Positions 32,505-44,236 of a DNA stretch of 64,000 bases are shown here, piece after piece; positions within the stretch are counted from its first letter, which is position 1, and the number at the start of each line of letters is the position of its first letter. Both the position numbers and the translations under genes were made by a program. Below the pieces are notes generated by a model that was not told the origin of the DNA, did not search any database, and saw only the letters and a program-made list of their open reading frames with translations. The stretch comes from Phoronis australis (lineage: Eukaryota; Phoronida; Phoronidae), in contig NMRA01000004.1 of NCBI GenBank assembly GCA_002633005.1, positions 1,497,245 to 1,561,244 of the forward strand, in the 5' to 3' direction.

Positions 32505-33515
32505 GTGAAAGCATCTTATACTCCCATACTAGCTGGCATGTTTTTAGGTCACCATGAGAAAACATGGATTGAGACATACACTGGTCCTCACATCTATTTC
32601 TATCGACGATATGTAGATGATGTGTTTTGTATATTTGAAAATCAGCAGTCAGCCCAGGAATTTTTGGTGTATTTAAACTCGAGGCATCCTAACTTGAAAT
32701 TCAGTGTAGAATTAGAGGTCGATAACATTTTGCCATTTCTGGACGTGTTAGTAGAGCGTGAGGGTACCTCAGTGATAACATCAGTATTTCATAAGAAGAC
32801 TTACACAGGACTGTACACTTGTTTTCATAGCTTCACATCCTTTGTTTATAAAGTAGGTCTCATAAAGACGCTAATAGACAGGGTATATCGCATTAACAAC
32901 ACTTGGGCTAGATTTGATTCTAATATCAAAGAACTTACAACGAATTTGCAAAAGAATGGCTATCCCCTAGAATTAGTCAATAGGGTACTGAAAGCAAGAC
33001 TCCAACGTAACCCTGATGATGTTCATCCTGTAGACAAAACTAACTACAAGTACTTTAAAATACCCTATGTTGGGTTTTACGCCAAAATTGCTCAACGAAA
33101 ACTCAACAAATTGGTGAATGATTACTGTGTGAACTTAAGAGTTGTATTAACATTCAAGTCTCTAAAACTGTCGAGTTTATTTAACCCTAAGGACAAAATT
33201 TCTATGGGTCTACGGTCCAAGGTTGTATACAAATTTATCTGTGCTGGATGTGGCTCCAGTTATATAGGCGAAACTGTTCGCCATTTGAAAACCAGGACCA
33301 AGGAACATCTAAATTCTGACAGTAATTCACATGTAAATATTCACCTGCAGAGCTCCAATCATTGTTATCAGCAGTGCTCTTTCAATGACTTTGCAATAAT
33401 AGACCAGGCAGTAACAACAAAGGAGCTTAAATTTCGTGAGGCTTTACATATCAGTTGGTGCAAGCCCAATCTCAATAGGCAACTGACACACCACAGGTTG
33501 TCATTGTTGGTATAG
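32505..33515 (+). mobile_element. Penelope-like retroelement ORF: RT C-terminal part plus GIY-YIG endonuclease
   Basis: 336-codon open frame. Residues ~4-60 carry the end of the reverse transcriptase: YTPILAGMFL (motif B-like) and YFYRRYVDDVFCIF with the catalytic YVDD. RT motifs and thumb follow (LPFLDVLVER; HKKTYTGLYT). After a linker comes the GIY-YIG endonuclease at ~235-300 (VVYKFICAGCGSSYIGETVR, then RTKEH), typical of Penelope-like elements. The frame begins with GTG and lacks RT motifs 1-3, so the copy is 5'-truncated, but the remainder is free of stops, implying a fairly recent insertion. A hammerhead ribozyme follows at 33604. The coding region lies outside any host gene recognised here. 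Confidence 0.9.
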
Positions 33516-33603
33516 TTCATTGTCACTCCCTGTAACTGACTTTATCTCATTTTGGTGCTTCATTACTTGTTGCTGGGCCTAGCTAGGTGGCCACTGTATT
33601 ATG

Positions 33604-33649
33604 ACTTCTGAGGATGGTGTTTAATAAATGACACCGAAACATGTCAAGT
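33604..33649 (+). ncRNA. type I hammerhead ribozyme of the Penelope-like element
   Basis: The conserved core is present in order: stem I strand ACTT, then CTGAGGA (CUGANGA box), stem II GGTGT/ACACC with loop, GAAAC, the tiny stem III (AC-AT-GT) and the GTC cleavage triplet, then AAGT closing stem I. The predicted cut is after C33645. Penelope-like elements are known to carry such minimal hammerheads in their terminal repeats. It sits 89 bp after the ORF stop, the expected position. Confidence 0.85.
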
Positions 33650-34122
33650 TTTAAATCCGTTGTTGTTTTCGTGAATCTAAATTTTTGCTTACAGAGTTGT
33701 CTACGGATAATAAAAACTCCGCTATTTTTGCCAGAAAGTGTTCAGGAAAGAACAGTCAAAGAACAAATGAATAATTTCCTCTGACCTCGCATGACAGAAG
33801 CTACATAGATCGGAATCACTATCTCCTATTTGTAATAATGGTTTGTTTTTTTCCTATTATTCTATGGACAATTCTCATCTGTAGCCACTTTAAACGTATG
33901 TCATTGACTGGGCTAAAGTCGAAAGCGTTGCATAAAATATCTTGCTACTCAGATTCGGACTTTTCAGTTACAAAATCAGCTTCTCATTTTGATAAAAGTT
34001 TGGCCTTTTATGTAAATTTTCAAAAAAAAGTCTCGTAAAAGCCCGAGTTCCCTTCTTATCTTGGGAATAGTAGAAAATTTGTTTGAAAATTGTTTATCTC
34101 TTTGCATTTCAGTAAGTGTATT

Positions 34123-34861
34123 TCAGTAACTGTAAACCGGAAAACCACGGCAACCAACCTCCACAGAAAAACTCCAACACTTCCAGCCGTTAACGTGGCA
34201 GTCACTCCTAAGATCTGTATATTTCAGGTTCTTCCGCTCATGTGCCTCTTCTACCCTACTCTCCCACGGAATGGTGAACTCGATCAGGATTATCTGGTGG
34301 GAACTGTCCGAATAAAGAACCAAGTCAGGGCACTGGGTAGTCTGGACAATGTGCTGTGGGAAGGATGACTGGTGACCGGCAAGATCAACCCACAATTTCC
34401 AGTCGTTGGTTGTGTGAAGGATGCCTTTTTGCGCTTGGTTCTTCCCCTTACTTGCCTCATCGCCACTTCTAAGGCTGACCACGCCTTCTTATCAGCTGCT
34501 AATGACCACTTGATTCGATTCTTCTTTGCAGTATCTGGTGGACCTGCTGAACTGGCTGGAACTGGATTCTGAAATACTTCAGCTTCTACTACTAATGCTT
34601 CCATCTGTTGCGTAGCTGGGAGGTCTTCTGCACTGTGGTTTGAGACCTGGCTCAACCCCTCTCACTGGACGTGGCGCCCAAGCGTTGCCTTGCAACCTGA
34701 CGTAAGCACTTCATCTTACCTTGGTGGATCTTCAACCCTCTTACATTCTTCAGAATCTTTCCACACACACAGGTTCTTGATGTTAAATCGGTGTTCGTAA
34801 TCGTAGTCCTATTCGGTCCGGTCGTTGCCGTTTGAGGTCTGTCGTTGGACTCTTCTTGCAT
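34123..34861 (-). pseudogene. retroelement derivative: zinc finger plus PD-(D/E)XK-like nuclease, RT missing
   Basis: Three overlapping minus-strand frames form one broken gene. The first (34861-34652) has a Cys2-His-Cys finger (CVCGKILKNVRGLKIHQ...C). The second (34655-34290) has KNRIKWSLAADKKAWSALE, a motif that usually precedes the RT in this kind of element. The third (34482-34123) has NDWKLWVDLAG, then PDLVL, 14 residues after PD a Glu (IEFTIPWE), and EVGCRGF. PD-X14-E is the signature of restriction-like endonucleases of R2/NeSL-type LINEs, and very similar segments are common in marine invertebrate genomes. The RT that should lie between the two blocks is absent; frameshifts lie near 34450-34655. 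Confidence 0.65.
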
Positions 34862-34920
34862 CCTCCCTCTCGGAGAGTCCTGAGGTTGTCTTTCTGGTAA
34901 CTTGGACGTAGCAATATGAA

Positions 34921-35878
34921 TGGGTGTGCTCTCGCGAACACTTCAGACGAAATCTATTAAACCTGGAATTTTTTTCCTACTGAATATGCTAAAAGATCAA
35001 ATATTGTACTTAGACTAGTATTTTCTCTTATGAACCGTCCAGGCAAAAAAACAGTTTGGTCAGAATGAATAGGGCCTCCCAATAACTTTTTCATTCTAAC
35101 ACTGCAGCTAAACAGGCACTAAGAATTTTGTAACTTACATTTAACAGTGATATTAGACGCCAGTTTTTTAGGAATTCCCCGGGTTTATAGCCCTTAGGAA
35201 GTACTTTTACGACACCTTGCAATTGTGAGTCTGAAAGCACTCCTGTGCCAAAGCTGAGCTTGAATGTACGAAGAAGAAGAGGTCATCAGGGTTGGTGATC
35301 AATTCTTATAAGAATAAATTAAGGCATGCTAGTAGGTTTTTGTGGAACAACCGAGAGAACATGGTATTCGGGGCTTCCCACGGTGTTTGGGGTTACCCCC
35401 TCTCCTATAAGAATTTTTACAAATTTATTTGAGTAAAGGTGTGGTCTTCTTTGGCTGATTCCAGTGGAAACTATTACGATTTATGAGCTAAACTTTTAAC
35501 ACTGAAAATTGATGAAATCTTTGTTTATGCTGTTGAACATTTCTAGCAATAAATTAGCGCGTTTGTCGCCAGTCGATGTTTAATGTGACACAACTTATTG
35601 ATTTTCGACTGGACTTGCATAGTAGGCCTAATAAGTCGCAATTGCAACAAAATTCGGGGAGCTCATGTCGAGATTTTGTCAGATTTTGACAGAATTTAAA
35701 CAGACTAATCGAAAAGAAATGGGTCACATTTAGTCCATTTTGTGTGTCGAAAATTTGTCGGAATTTCGACGTGATCCAGTTTAGTTTGAAAACTGCAGTA
35801 CACGCTCAGTGCCCGGTTTACCATGAGCAAAATAATTAAGCTGCAAAAATACCGCCTTGTAGTCACGACATCCCATAC
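34921..35878. other. non-coding stretch, nothing recognised
   Basis: AT-rich with no gene-like frame or clear repeat. Confidence 0.5.
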
Positions 35879-36060
35879 AGTGGTGGGTCTACGGGGGGTT
35901 CAGGGGGTTCAAACCCCCCTTGGGCCAGGACCCAAAAACAAAAAAACAAAAACGTCTCCAAAAAAAACAAAATGGCACAGCTAGCGTGTGTAAACCCCCA
36001 AGTAAACCAACTTGGAAAAAATTGAGGGGGGGGGGAGGGGTTCACTCTGAAAATATAATT
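35879..36060. mobile_element. one end of a CAGTGGTGGGTCT-type dispersed element
   Basis: CAGTGGTGGGTCTACGGGGG matches the termini at 31829 and (inverted) 37980. It is followed by G- and C-runs (GGGGTTCAGGGGGTTCAAAC) and an A-rich interior. The matching right end was not located, so the end coordinate is a guess. Confidence 0.4.
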
Positions 36061-36784
36061 TTTTGCATTGTGAATTGCTGAGTCTTCGTGGCTCATCGGC
36101 AAAACGCGCGGGGATCAATTGTGCGCGCGCTTCCGTCGACACTTCTGAAGTAACCAAGCATTTTAGATGGATCCATCGCTGAAAGAGCAGCTCTATAGCT
36201 GATTTTTTTGGTAACTAGCTTCTTTACTCTAAGATATGTTTTGATTTGATTAGGGGAAATACTGTGGTGCCGCAACCCTGATATACAGGCCAATTGACGT
36301 GCAACGTTTTTACCTCATCTGTCATGCCGTGTCATTCTATTACACTCCACACGTTTGTAACTGATGTAAAGTAAAGTTCTCTTGCGCAATATCATGCAGT
36401 GTACATGTACATGTATTATTTTTGAAAAAAATTCTTTTTCCGAAGAATTGCTATTGTATCGGGCGGCGTGGTCTGGTCGCGAGTCCGTTTGAAGATACAC
36501 GTTAACAAGTTATGTCTATACAAGGAATGACCAAGGGGGCACTCACATTGACAAAGTGACCGCATTCGCGAACAGTGTACAGTACCAGAAATTGCGGTGA
36601 GGCTGTTCTTTTACAACAAAGTCTTGGGGGACTTGCGTGGTGTTCAATAGGCCTCCTAAGGAGCCCTAGTTCCGAACTCAACACCTACCGTCTTTCTACC
36701 TGCAATAAGCACACTGCAAATAGGTCCTGGGATACAATGTACATCGTCAAGGTTTGAAGTAGTCCATGATGAACGGATCAAATT

Positions 36785-37031
36785 TAGTTGCGCATGCAAG
36801 TCTTTTGAATGGACTTGGCAACCTCAAGGGTCTTAGTGCCAACTGAGCTGCTAAACGAGATGCTGACATTGTAGAGGCTTACAAGCTCATTGACACAGCA
36901 GTTGACGAAGTGCAAGCGTTGGGAACAAACATCGAAGATATCTGGGTTGAAAGGTTCCAAGACGAGCAAACCATTGGATCCGATATACAGATTCCTCGGC
37001 AGTCTAGACAACAGAAGGATAGGACTAACCT
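36785..37031 (+). pseudogene. hAT transposase fragment (THAP12/ZMYM-like type)
   Basis: The translation from 36785 reads LVAHASLNGLGNLKGLSAN, a TGA stop, then AAKRDADIVEAYKLIDTAVD and VQALGTNIEDIW, ending IPRQSRQQKDR. This matches the helical region of hAT-family transposases (SxxLQ.RD.DIVxAYxLIxxxxxxL...R.N.E......A......G....PR..GRQ..R). The stop and short length mark it as a relic. Confidence 0.65.
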
Positions 37032-37107
37032 ATAAGTAACCACTGGGGATTAAAAAGTGTCTTGAGAGAAGTTTTCAATTCAAAATTTTTTTGCATAGTA
37101 CACTTAG

Positions 37108-37390
37108 GTCTCGCGACGGACCAGGCCAGCTTGACTTGTGTAGATGTTGAGTTTCAGTGTACGTCTGGTCCCTCGGCGAACTAGTCTTGTGATTTTTTTA
37201 CCAAAGTGTGCTTTGTAAAACAGCCAGTACTGTTTGGTCCCGCGACAGATCGACTGTTTTTATAGGGATAATAAGCACAGGTGTACTCTTGATCTCGTGA
37301 CGGACCAGGTCAGCCTTTTTGTGTACTCTCAGTGTAAATCTGGTCCCTCTGCAAACTAGTCTAGTATATCTTTTCACCACTGTGCACAGG
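37108..37390. repeat. ~184-bp tandem duplication, imperfect
   Basis: TCTCGCGACGGACCAGGCCAG (37109) and TCTCGTGACGGACCAGGTCAG (37293) begin two copies that each continue with CAGTGTA..TCTGGTCCCTC..C.AACTAGTCT. A partial third start (GGTCCCGCGACAGATCGAC) lies near 37235. An AATAAA follows at 37462-37467. No coding frame. Confidence 0.65.
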
Positions 37391-37859
37391 ATGTTTTAGT
37401 TTCGTGAAACTGTTTTCAGATGATTTGACGTTTTTCAATTGTTGTCAACGTGATTTAGCTTAATAAAGTGATACTTAATTATTTATTGTCGTTTTTAATG
37501 TTTATTTCCGGACAAACAGTACAGGTCTTCGTTCTTAAATAACTTGAAGCTGCTGTTGCACGATCATCTGATATTCAAGTTTTTACGCCCCGTCGGTGCT
37601 CCTTTTGCTCTTGAATATTTGGAAGTTGTCTGAACCCCTCTATACGTACCACACTTTTTCGTATACGACTTTTCTTATGCTAAAAAAGGTGCCTGTGTAA
37701 GCAGATGTTCCAACAAGAAAATTTGCTGGTGGCGTGACTCATACCCAGATGAGCACAATATGATTTCACGAAACTTATGAGCCAAGTTCATGTGACGAAA
37801 TCGAGAAGGGTTTTTAATTATCTTAAGAAAAACTTCAGAGACATGTTAATTGCCAGAAA

Positions 37860-37980
37860 CTTACCAGGATGCATAAAAATTTCACTATTTGGCTACAAAA
37901 ACAAAAAATGTCCCCCTCTCGGCGCCACGCCCCTAGGATTCCTAACCCCCCCCTTACTGAAAACGTAGATCCGCCACTGC
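37860..37980. mobile_element. second copy of the dispersed repeat end seen at 1-198
   Basis: Shares CTCGGCGCCACGC, GGATTCCTAACCCC and CTTACTGAAA with 120-180 and ends in TAGATCCGCCACTG, the inverse of the CAGTGG.GGATCT termini. The left end was not found. Confidence 0.6.
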
Positions 37981-37982
37981 CA

Positions 37983-39261
37983 TACACTCTTTCACAGTGC
38001 TACCAAAGGTAGCAGTGGGGAATGTTGTTTATAATGGCTTCTCATTGGAAACTGACGTCATAACCTTCAGATATTCCCATTGGCTGAAATCTGTGAAACC
38101 CCTTTCAGTTTACTGTTACGTAGTATGGCCATCTTTGACTTGAATAGTTGCAATTTATTAAAACGCGCAGTGGTCGAAATAAACAAAATCAAGGGAACAC
38201 CGATCCCGTGGCTAAGCCCAAATAAAAATACAGTGCACTAAAGGAGTTTGCAAGTGGTGGCGATGTGATCGATGAACTTCCGATCAAGCATGCGCATTGA
38301 TGCCTACACATGGAATTTCGTGTGTCGTTCATCACGTTCCACAGGGCCACTTTTCAGTATAGGTGGCGCTGTGTCAGAGGGTAGACATCCAATTGAACTA
38401 ATTGCAATGTTTTGAATACTTGAGAAGTTATTTTTGCTTTATTGAAATCCCTCATATGTAAAAATGTGTACCCAATGATAATGGCAATTTTTTATCCCTA
38501 AAAGTGCGTGCAACAGCTCTTTCCACGTAAAGAGGATTCAGTGAATTGTTCCATGTGTGAAACGATGTATTTAACCATGATGAGTAGACGACTGAAATAT
38601 TTACGTCGATGCTTCCAACAACTTTTTGTATTTAGTTGGTTTGAATGCTTTGGCAGAAATACAGTTTCGTGAAAACTGATGTCAGTAACAAAAGTACAAG
38701 TAGGCCTACGTGGAGACTCCCGGCCGCTACGCCGACGTGACAAACACAAATTATTCTTATTATAAAGCGGAAACTTCGTAAGAACAATCTTCCATGTTTT
38801 TTACTCTGTTACAAATCTCTTATTGACAAACCCGCGTTTACTCATTGACGAAAAATTCCTTTCTGAAGCTAATCAGTTAATGCTAACACATTCATTCATT
38901 TGCTAGATGATTGCACCGAAAAATAATGTCGACCAACTTAAAAGTCAGCGTTACTAAATGTTAAAACTGCACTTTGGGCATGATGGTGACAAACTTGGCA
39001 GGATAACGTTCATTTTCAAGGCTAAAACTTGTGAAAAAACTGGTTTCGCAGCCCGAGGAACTAGGGTTTAAACTTCCTCTCATTCAATTGAATGGCAAGT
39101 GACATTGTCAACTTTGACCCTCACAGTTCTCTGAAAAGAAAGCTTGCAAATGCTTGGATGTGTTAAATATGCCTACTTTACGAAACATTTTAGTCCATAG
39201 TGGCACGCGTTGTGTTGACGGAAAACCCGCGAGAACGCAAGATCTCGCAGAACCACGCAAA
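37983..39261. other. non-coding stretch, nothing recognised
   Basis: Only short frames without family resemblance. Confidence 0.5.
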
Positions 39262-39560
39262 ATCACACGCATAACGTAGAATTGTCGTGAGGACTTGACA
39301 GGGAAGTCAGGGGTCTCACACTCCACTGATTCATCTACATTATTTTGAAAGCGCTTTGCCCAGTCACACATTGTGTGTCATAAAAGAGATAAGCATACCT
39401 GCAGCTGTCGCAGCAAGTAGAACTACTCTCGTTTATCACATTGGTGAAGACTCACAGTTGAACTGTGGTTTTCTGTTGACCCCGGCCAGACCGTCCGGAG
39501 TTGCACCATACACCAACTCCGGACGGTCTCTCACGACGATTTAGCGTTATGGAGTGAAGG
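39262..39560. repeat. dispersed repeat with a perfect 16-bp-stem hairpin
   Basis: Homologous to 54935-55105 plus 55673-55762 in the Sulf gene (shared ACAGGGAA.TCAGGG, GTCTCACACTCCACTG, GCCCAGTCACAC). It contains a perfect inverted repeat, AGACCGTCCGGAGTTG (39488-39503) and its complement (39514-39529), with a 10-base loop. Probably a non-autonomous mobile element; its class is unknown. Confidence 0.75.
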
Positions 39561-42233
39561 CAAGCTTTTCACGGATATTTTTAGGAGCTTACTTTGTTGA
39601 TTTGGTTTCCACGACAAAGATAGAATTCATAATTTATCATGGGTACTAGGGTAGCATTTTTACTGGTGCACTCCACCAAAAAGGGCAACCACTCATTGTT
39701 TTTTATCCATAAGCGAATATTTTTCGTCGCAAGTGTTTCGCTACTGTCTCGAGTCTACGAAACGCCACCCTTGATAATATTAGTCTTTCTGGAGCATGCG
39801 TGGTTCAGTACCTACCAACTCTGAGTGTTATTTCTTTGCTGAACTTGTGTTTCGAAAAGGGCACATTACGATGTTCAACCATCAGTGTTTAATTTTTAAT
39901 CGAGCACCTGTATGCCTGGGAATCAATATATACACGAAAACTTTTCTTGTGAAGTTAGTGTCCAATACGTTTTACTGAGTATGAGCAGTTGTGTTGGTAG
40001 GGGCCCCAGATGGTCTTGACTTACGTGCCTTTGTGAAGCTTTTAAAAACAAAAAAATGAAGAGACCTTGGCTGAAACTGATGGGGGAGGGAGCCTTTCAT
40101 TACTTGATGAAATGAACTTTCTCCAAGTATGTTGCTTTGTCATAAAATTTGTAAGTTTTTTGTTTTTGTATATTTCTTATTCGTACGCTACAGATTACAG
40201 TTCTTAACAGTCAACGCGAAATTTACACACAACATGTGTTCCGCGAATGGCTTGAAGCCTATTGTTTTTTGTTGAAATCCGATGCAAGGTGGCGCTGTGG
40301 TGGCCGTTTTCCCCTTTTTTCGTTTGCGGAGCCATAGCTCCGCTGTTGCTTTTGTCCTAATCCTAGCTCGAGCTCAAAATTGACCACTTGCGTGTTACAT
40401 TTCAAATAAAATAACAAATTTGTGCTCCAGTCATTCAGGGTGATATGGTGAATTTCGAGACTGACGTTTGTCGTCGGGTCCGCCAATTCGTTGGAGATTT
40501 TTTGCATAGTTGCATGAACAGTCCCAAATAGGGACTCTTCTGTGGTCCCTGAATCTAAAGCGTGCTAGTGCCGGAACTTGTGAAAACACTGAATGTCATT
40601 TGTTATTTTTCGGGCTTCTGGTGGAGGACCCTTTCCAGAGTGCAGTTTGGTGTCATCGGGTCATTCGGTGTCAGTGCGGCACGACTGTTCGTTTTAAATC
40701 AGTTTTGGCCGGTAGCTCGAATATCTGATATAGCTCATTTTTAACCCCTCGTACCCAGGGTGCAGGTACTGGCAGGCATTAATTCTATACATACTGAGCT
40801 GCACTTTAAGTGCTCCCGCTGTCGGTCAGATGTTGGAAGCTAGTTCACTTTCACGTGCTCTGAGTTGCCGGTCTACTGTTTGCACTGCTTTTTTCGTATG
40901 ACGTCATTTTGACGTTTTGGACACAGCCAATTAAAATTAAAAAGCCAAAATTAAAAACAGTAACAATAATGAGGCCAAATTTATGTATCGCTGTAAATTA
41001 CTAAGGACGTGGGAAATTATTACAGGTCTATAGACCAATCAAACTTGTTCTCAACTCTCCAGGCGCAACCGTGTCGGAGAAAGGAGTGCCGAGCAATCGC
41101 AACTACTCTCCTTGGTCGGAGCACATCCTAACACATAAGTTCGTAAAAAATCAGGTAAAAATCCAAAGACTTAAATTTTTTTTGAACATGTGATGTGTCT
41201 GTGCGTTTCGGCTATGTGTGGGTACAAATCGCGTCATAATAGATAGATGGATACGTCATCACCGACTAACTAACCAGTGTTTGCAATTACGTCATAGCAC
41301 AGAATAAATCGGACGAAAGAATTTAGAGGCAGGAGAACAAAAAGACGGGGAGGGACCATGTCGTTTCTGTTGGATTGGCGCTGGTTTTGCCGTGCTAAAC
41401 GTCCAAGTTTAAACATTTAAGTTTAAAGAGCGTGAAAAGTTAAATTGTGAACTAAAACTGACATCAATAAATCCAACCAGAAACACCCAGTATCCTAATT
41501 CCAAAAGTTTGCACGTAAGATTCAGTTGCATGATTTTCATACCTCAAGGGAAGCTTGCGTTTGACCTTGAGCTCAAAATTTACAAAACGGAAGGAACCGG
41601 CCAATTAAGTCAGTGATCAATTCTTGGCGGCAAAAATAAGATAGTCCCAATAAAGGGGTGTGATGGTTGTTTTATATTAAAATAAGGTCACATTTCTTCG
41701 CCAGAAGTCCTATTTTTGAAAATTTTTAACTCATATCGTAAAATTATACATAGAAAATGAAAATACAAATTCTTTGTCCGGGTTTGACTATAGCCCTCAA
41801 CCCCGTGAATAATGTGCCATTCGTTAAAGAGTTGTGGGCGCAAGATATAAGTTTGACGCTTTTAAAATCTGTGAATTTTCAACTGAATGGGCACCAGTCC
41901 CGGTGAAAGGATTAGAATACTAAGAAGTTGTCCTTTTTAACACCGAAAAACCCGGTCTGCCAATTATACAACATAGCTGTGTTTATCAAAATGCATTTTA
42001 CCTTTCCGATGACATTCAAGAAATTGTTCAAAATTGATGTAGAAAATAAATCTGAAACTAAATAAGGCGATCCAGATCCTCCCAATGATACTATTGTTTT
42101 ACGAAATGTAGAATATAAATAGGTAAATAAAATAACAAGAATGGATCAACTGAAATTTTCGGATGTAATAACGTCCTTTGTCAACAGAAACAGAAATAAA
42201 GTAAAATCAAACACTACTAGAGTACATGACAAT
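39561..42233. other. non-coding stretch with one short dispersed repeat
   Basis: 40013-40090 (CTTACGTGCCTTTGTG.AGCTTTT..AAAA, then GCTGAAACTGATG) recurs at 47815-47890. Otherwise no gene, RNA or repeat boundary was recognised. Confidence 0.5.
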
Positions 42234-43143
42234 TGACATTTAAGATATGGTGTAATGATAAAATGATTCGACCGCTCAATTGCGGGGTTGAACTTCTTCG
42301 GGTCCGGTCCTGGGGTTTGAAACCCGCTCCAGTCCGACTCTTAAAAACATGAGTGACGTCTTGTAAGTCTACTATAGTTTCTTCTAAAAGTTTTAGAGTT
42401 GCTTCATAGTCTCTGATAAACTAAGTTCTTTCTCATAACCTCTGTTTGTAATTTTCGACAACATCAATAAATAAGAATGTATATTTAATCAATTCAAATC
42501 TCCTTTTACTCCTGCTTTTTAAATATCCAAACTTCAAAACGACTGAGCGTCTATCCGCCAGGTCCGGCGGCCGGTCATCCACAACATACATAAAACACGT
42601 ACACTCAACGCTGCATATATAACACCTGTTCCAGTCCAATCTAGCAATATGAGTGACGTCTTGTAAGTCTCCTATAGTTTCTACTAAAAGTTTTAGAGTT
42701 GCTCAATAGTTTTTGATAATTTTTTGTCATAACCTCTGTTTTGTAATTTTCGACATCAAATCTCCTTTTACTCCTGCTTTTTAAATATCCAAACTTCAAA
42801 ACGACTGAGAATCTATCCGTCAGGTCGACACCGGCGGTCATCCACGACACACATAAAACACGGGCACCTTTAATCAGCCCTCAACTATTGCACTAAATAA
42901 TTTCAATATTTATTTATTTACGTACTATCATCTAGGACTGATCAAAGGTGCCTGTGGTCAAAAAAGACGACAGAACGACGTGAGCATCCCCATCATCCGT
43001 GGTCAAGCAGCCAACTATTGCACAAAAATCATCATTACATCTAGAAACCAGTACATACTGGTTCCTAACAATATACAGAGTAAATTTGTCGAAAAATATG
43101 TATTTGCTTCGCGATATCACTTTCAGAAACGTTTGTCCTCCAA

Positions 43144-43172
43144 CATGGCGGATGACCTAATTGATGACGTCA
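43144..43172 (+). promoter_or_regulatory. CATGGCGG (YY1-like) and CRE sites, first copy
   Basis: CATGGCGG at 43144-43151 and a full CRE, TGACGTCA, at 43165-43172. The same pair is at 44022-44029 and 44043-44050 in the second copy. Both are typical near start sites of housekeeping-type promoters. A possible leader exon with a good splice donor follows, and the next gene downstream on this strand is Sulf. Confidence 0.4.
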
Positions 43173-44021
43173 TTCGATAATACCCTGTACGGAAATCCGG
43201 TGAAGGGTCGATGCACGGCCAGAAGTTGAGTGCTGTTTGTCTGTCGCTGAATTAGTTTAGTTAATGCCAGTCTCTTTATTGGCTTGTTACGGGGGACGTT
43301 GGGTAACACACGGGATATCATTGACGATTTGGTGATTTGTAAATCTTTTTTACCTGAGGTAAGGGATCAATTACTAATGTTGAACAATGAANTGACATTT
43401 AAGATATGGTGTAATGATAAAATGATTCGACCGCTCAATTCCGGGGTTGAACTTCTTCGGGTCCCGCGGTCTTGGGGGTTGAAACCCGCTCCAGCCCGAC
43501 TCTTAAAAACATGAGTGACGTCTTGTAAGTCTCCTATAGTTTCTTCTAAAAGTTTTAGAGTTGCTTAATAGTTTTTGATAATTTTTTTGTCATAACCTCT
43601 GTTTGTAATTTTCGACATCAATAAATAAGAATGTATTTTTAATCAATTCAAATCTCCTTTTACTCATCCAAACTTCAAAACGACTGAGCATCTATCCGTC
43701 AGGTCGACACCGGCGGTCATCCACAACACACATAAAACACGGGCACCTTTAATCAGTCCTCAACTATACACTAAATAACTTCAATATTTATTTATTTACG
43801 TACTATCGTCCAGGGCTGATCAAAGGTGCATGTGGTCAAAAAAGACGACAGAACGACGTGAGCATCCCCATCATCCCTGGTCAAGCAGCCAACTATTGCA
43901 CAAAAATCATCATTACATCTAGAAACCAGTACATACTGGTTCCTAACAATATACAGAATAAATTTGTCGAAAAATATGTATTTGCTTCGCGATATCACTT
44001 TCAGAAACGTTTGTCCTCCAA

Positions 44022-44050
44022 CATGGCGGATGACCTAATTGATGACGTCA
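44022..44050 (+). promoter_or_regulatory. CATGGCGG (YY1-like) and CRE sites, second copy
   Basis: Same sites and spacing as at 43144-43172. If the duplication is an assembly artefact, only one of the two exists in the genome. Confidence 0.4.
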
Positions 44051-44067
44051 TTCGATAATACCCTGTA

Positions 44068-44236
44068 CGGAAATCCGGTGAAGGGTCGATGCACGGCCAG
44101 AAGTTGAGTGCTGTTTGTCTGTCGCTGAATTAGTTTAGTTAATGCCAGTCTCTTTATTGGCTTGTTACGGGGGACGTTGGGTAACACACGGGATATCATT
44201 GACGATTTGGTGATTTGTAAATCTTTTTTACCTGAG
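44068..44236 (+). other. candidate 5' untranslated exon (also at 43190-43358)
   Basis: The sequence downstream of the CRE/CATGGCGG pair ends in CCTGAG|GTAAGG, a near-ideal splice donor, in both copies. It could splice to the Sulf exon whose acceptor is at 51203-51204, which has only eight bases before its ATG and so needs an upstream leader exon. The exon's left edge is unknown and the link is inference. Confidence 0.3.

Noticed and set aside
34090-34572. Plus-strand frames over the retroelement
   Set aside because: Antisense of the zinc-finger/nuclease relic, which carries recognisable motifs on the minus strand.
39488-39529. Helitron 3' hairpin
   Set aside because: The hairpin is longer than usual and no CTRR end follows at the expected distance.
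42980-43180. 66-codon frame conserved in both copies of the duplication
   Set aside because: Conservation is explained by the recent duplication or artefact; the frame ends in promoter-like sequence and has no domain.
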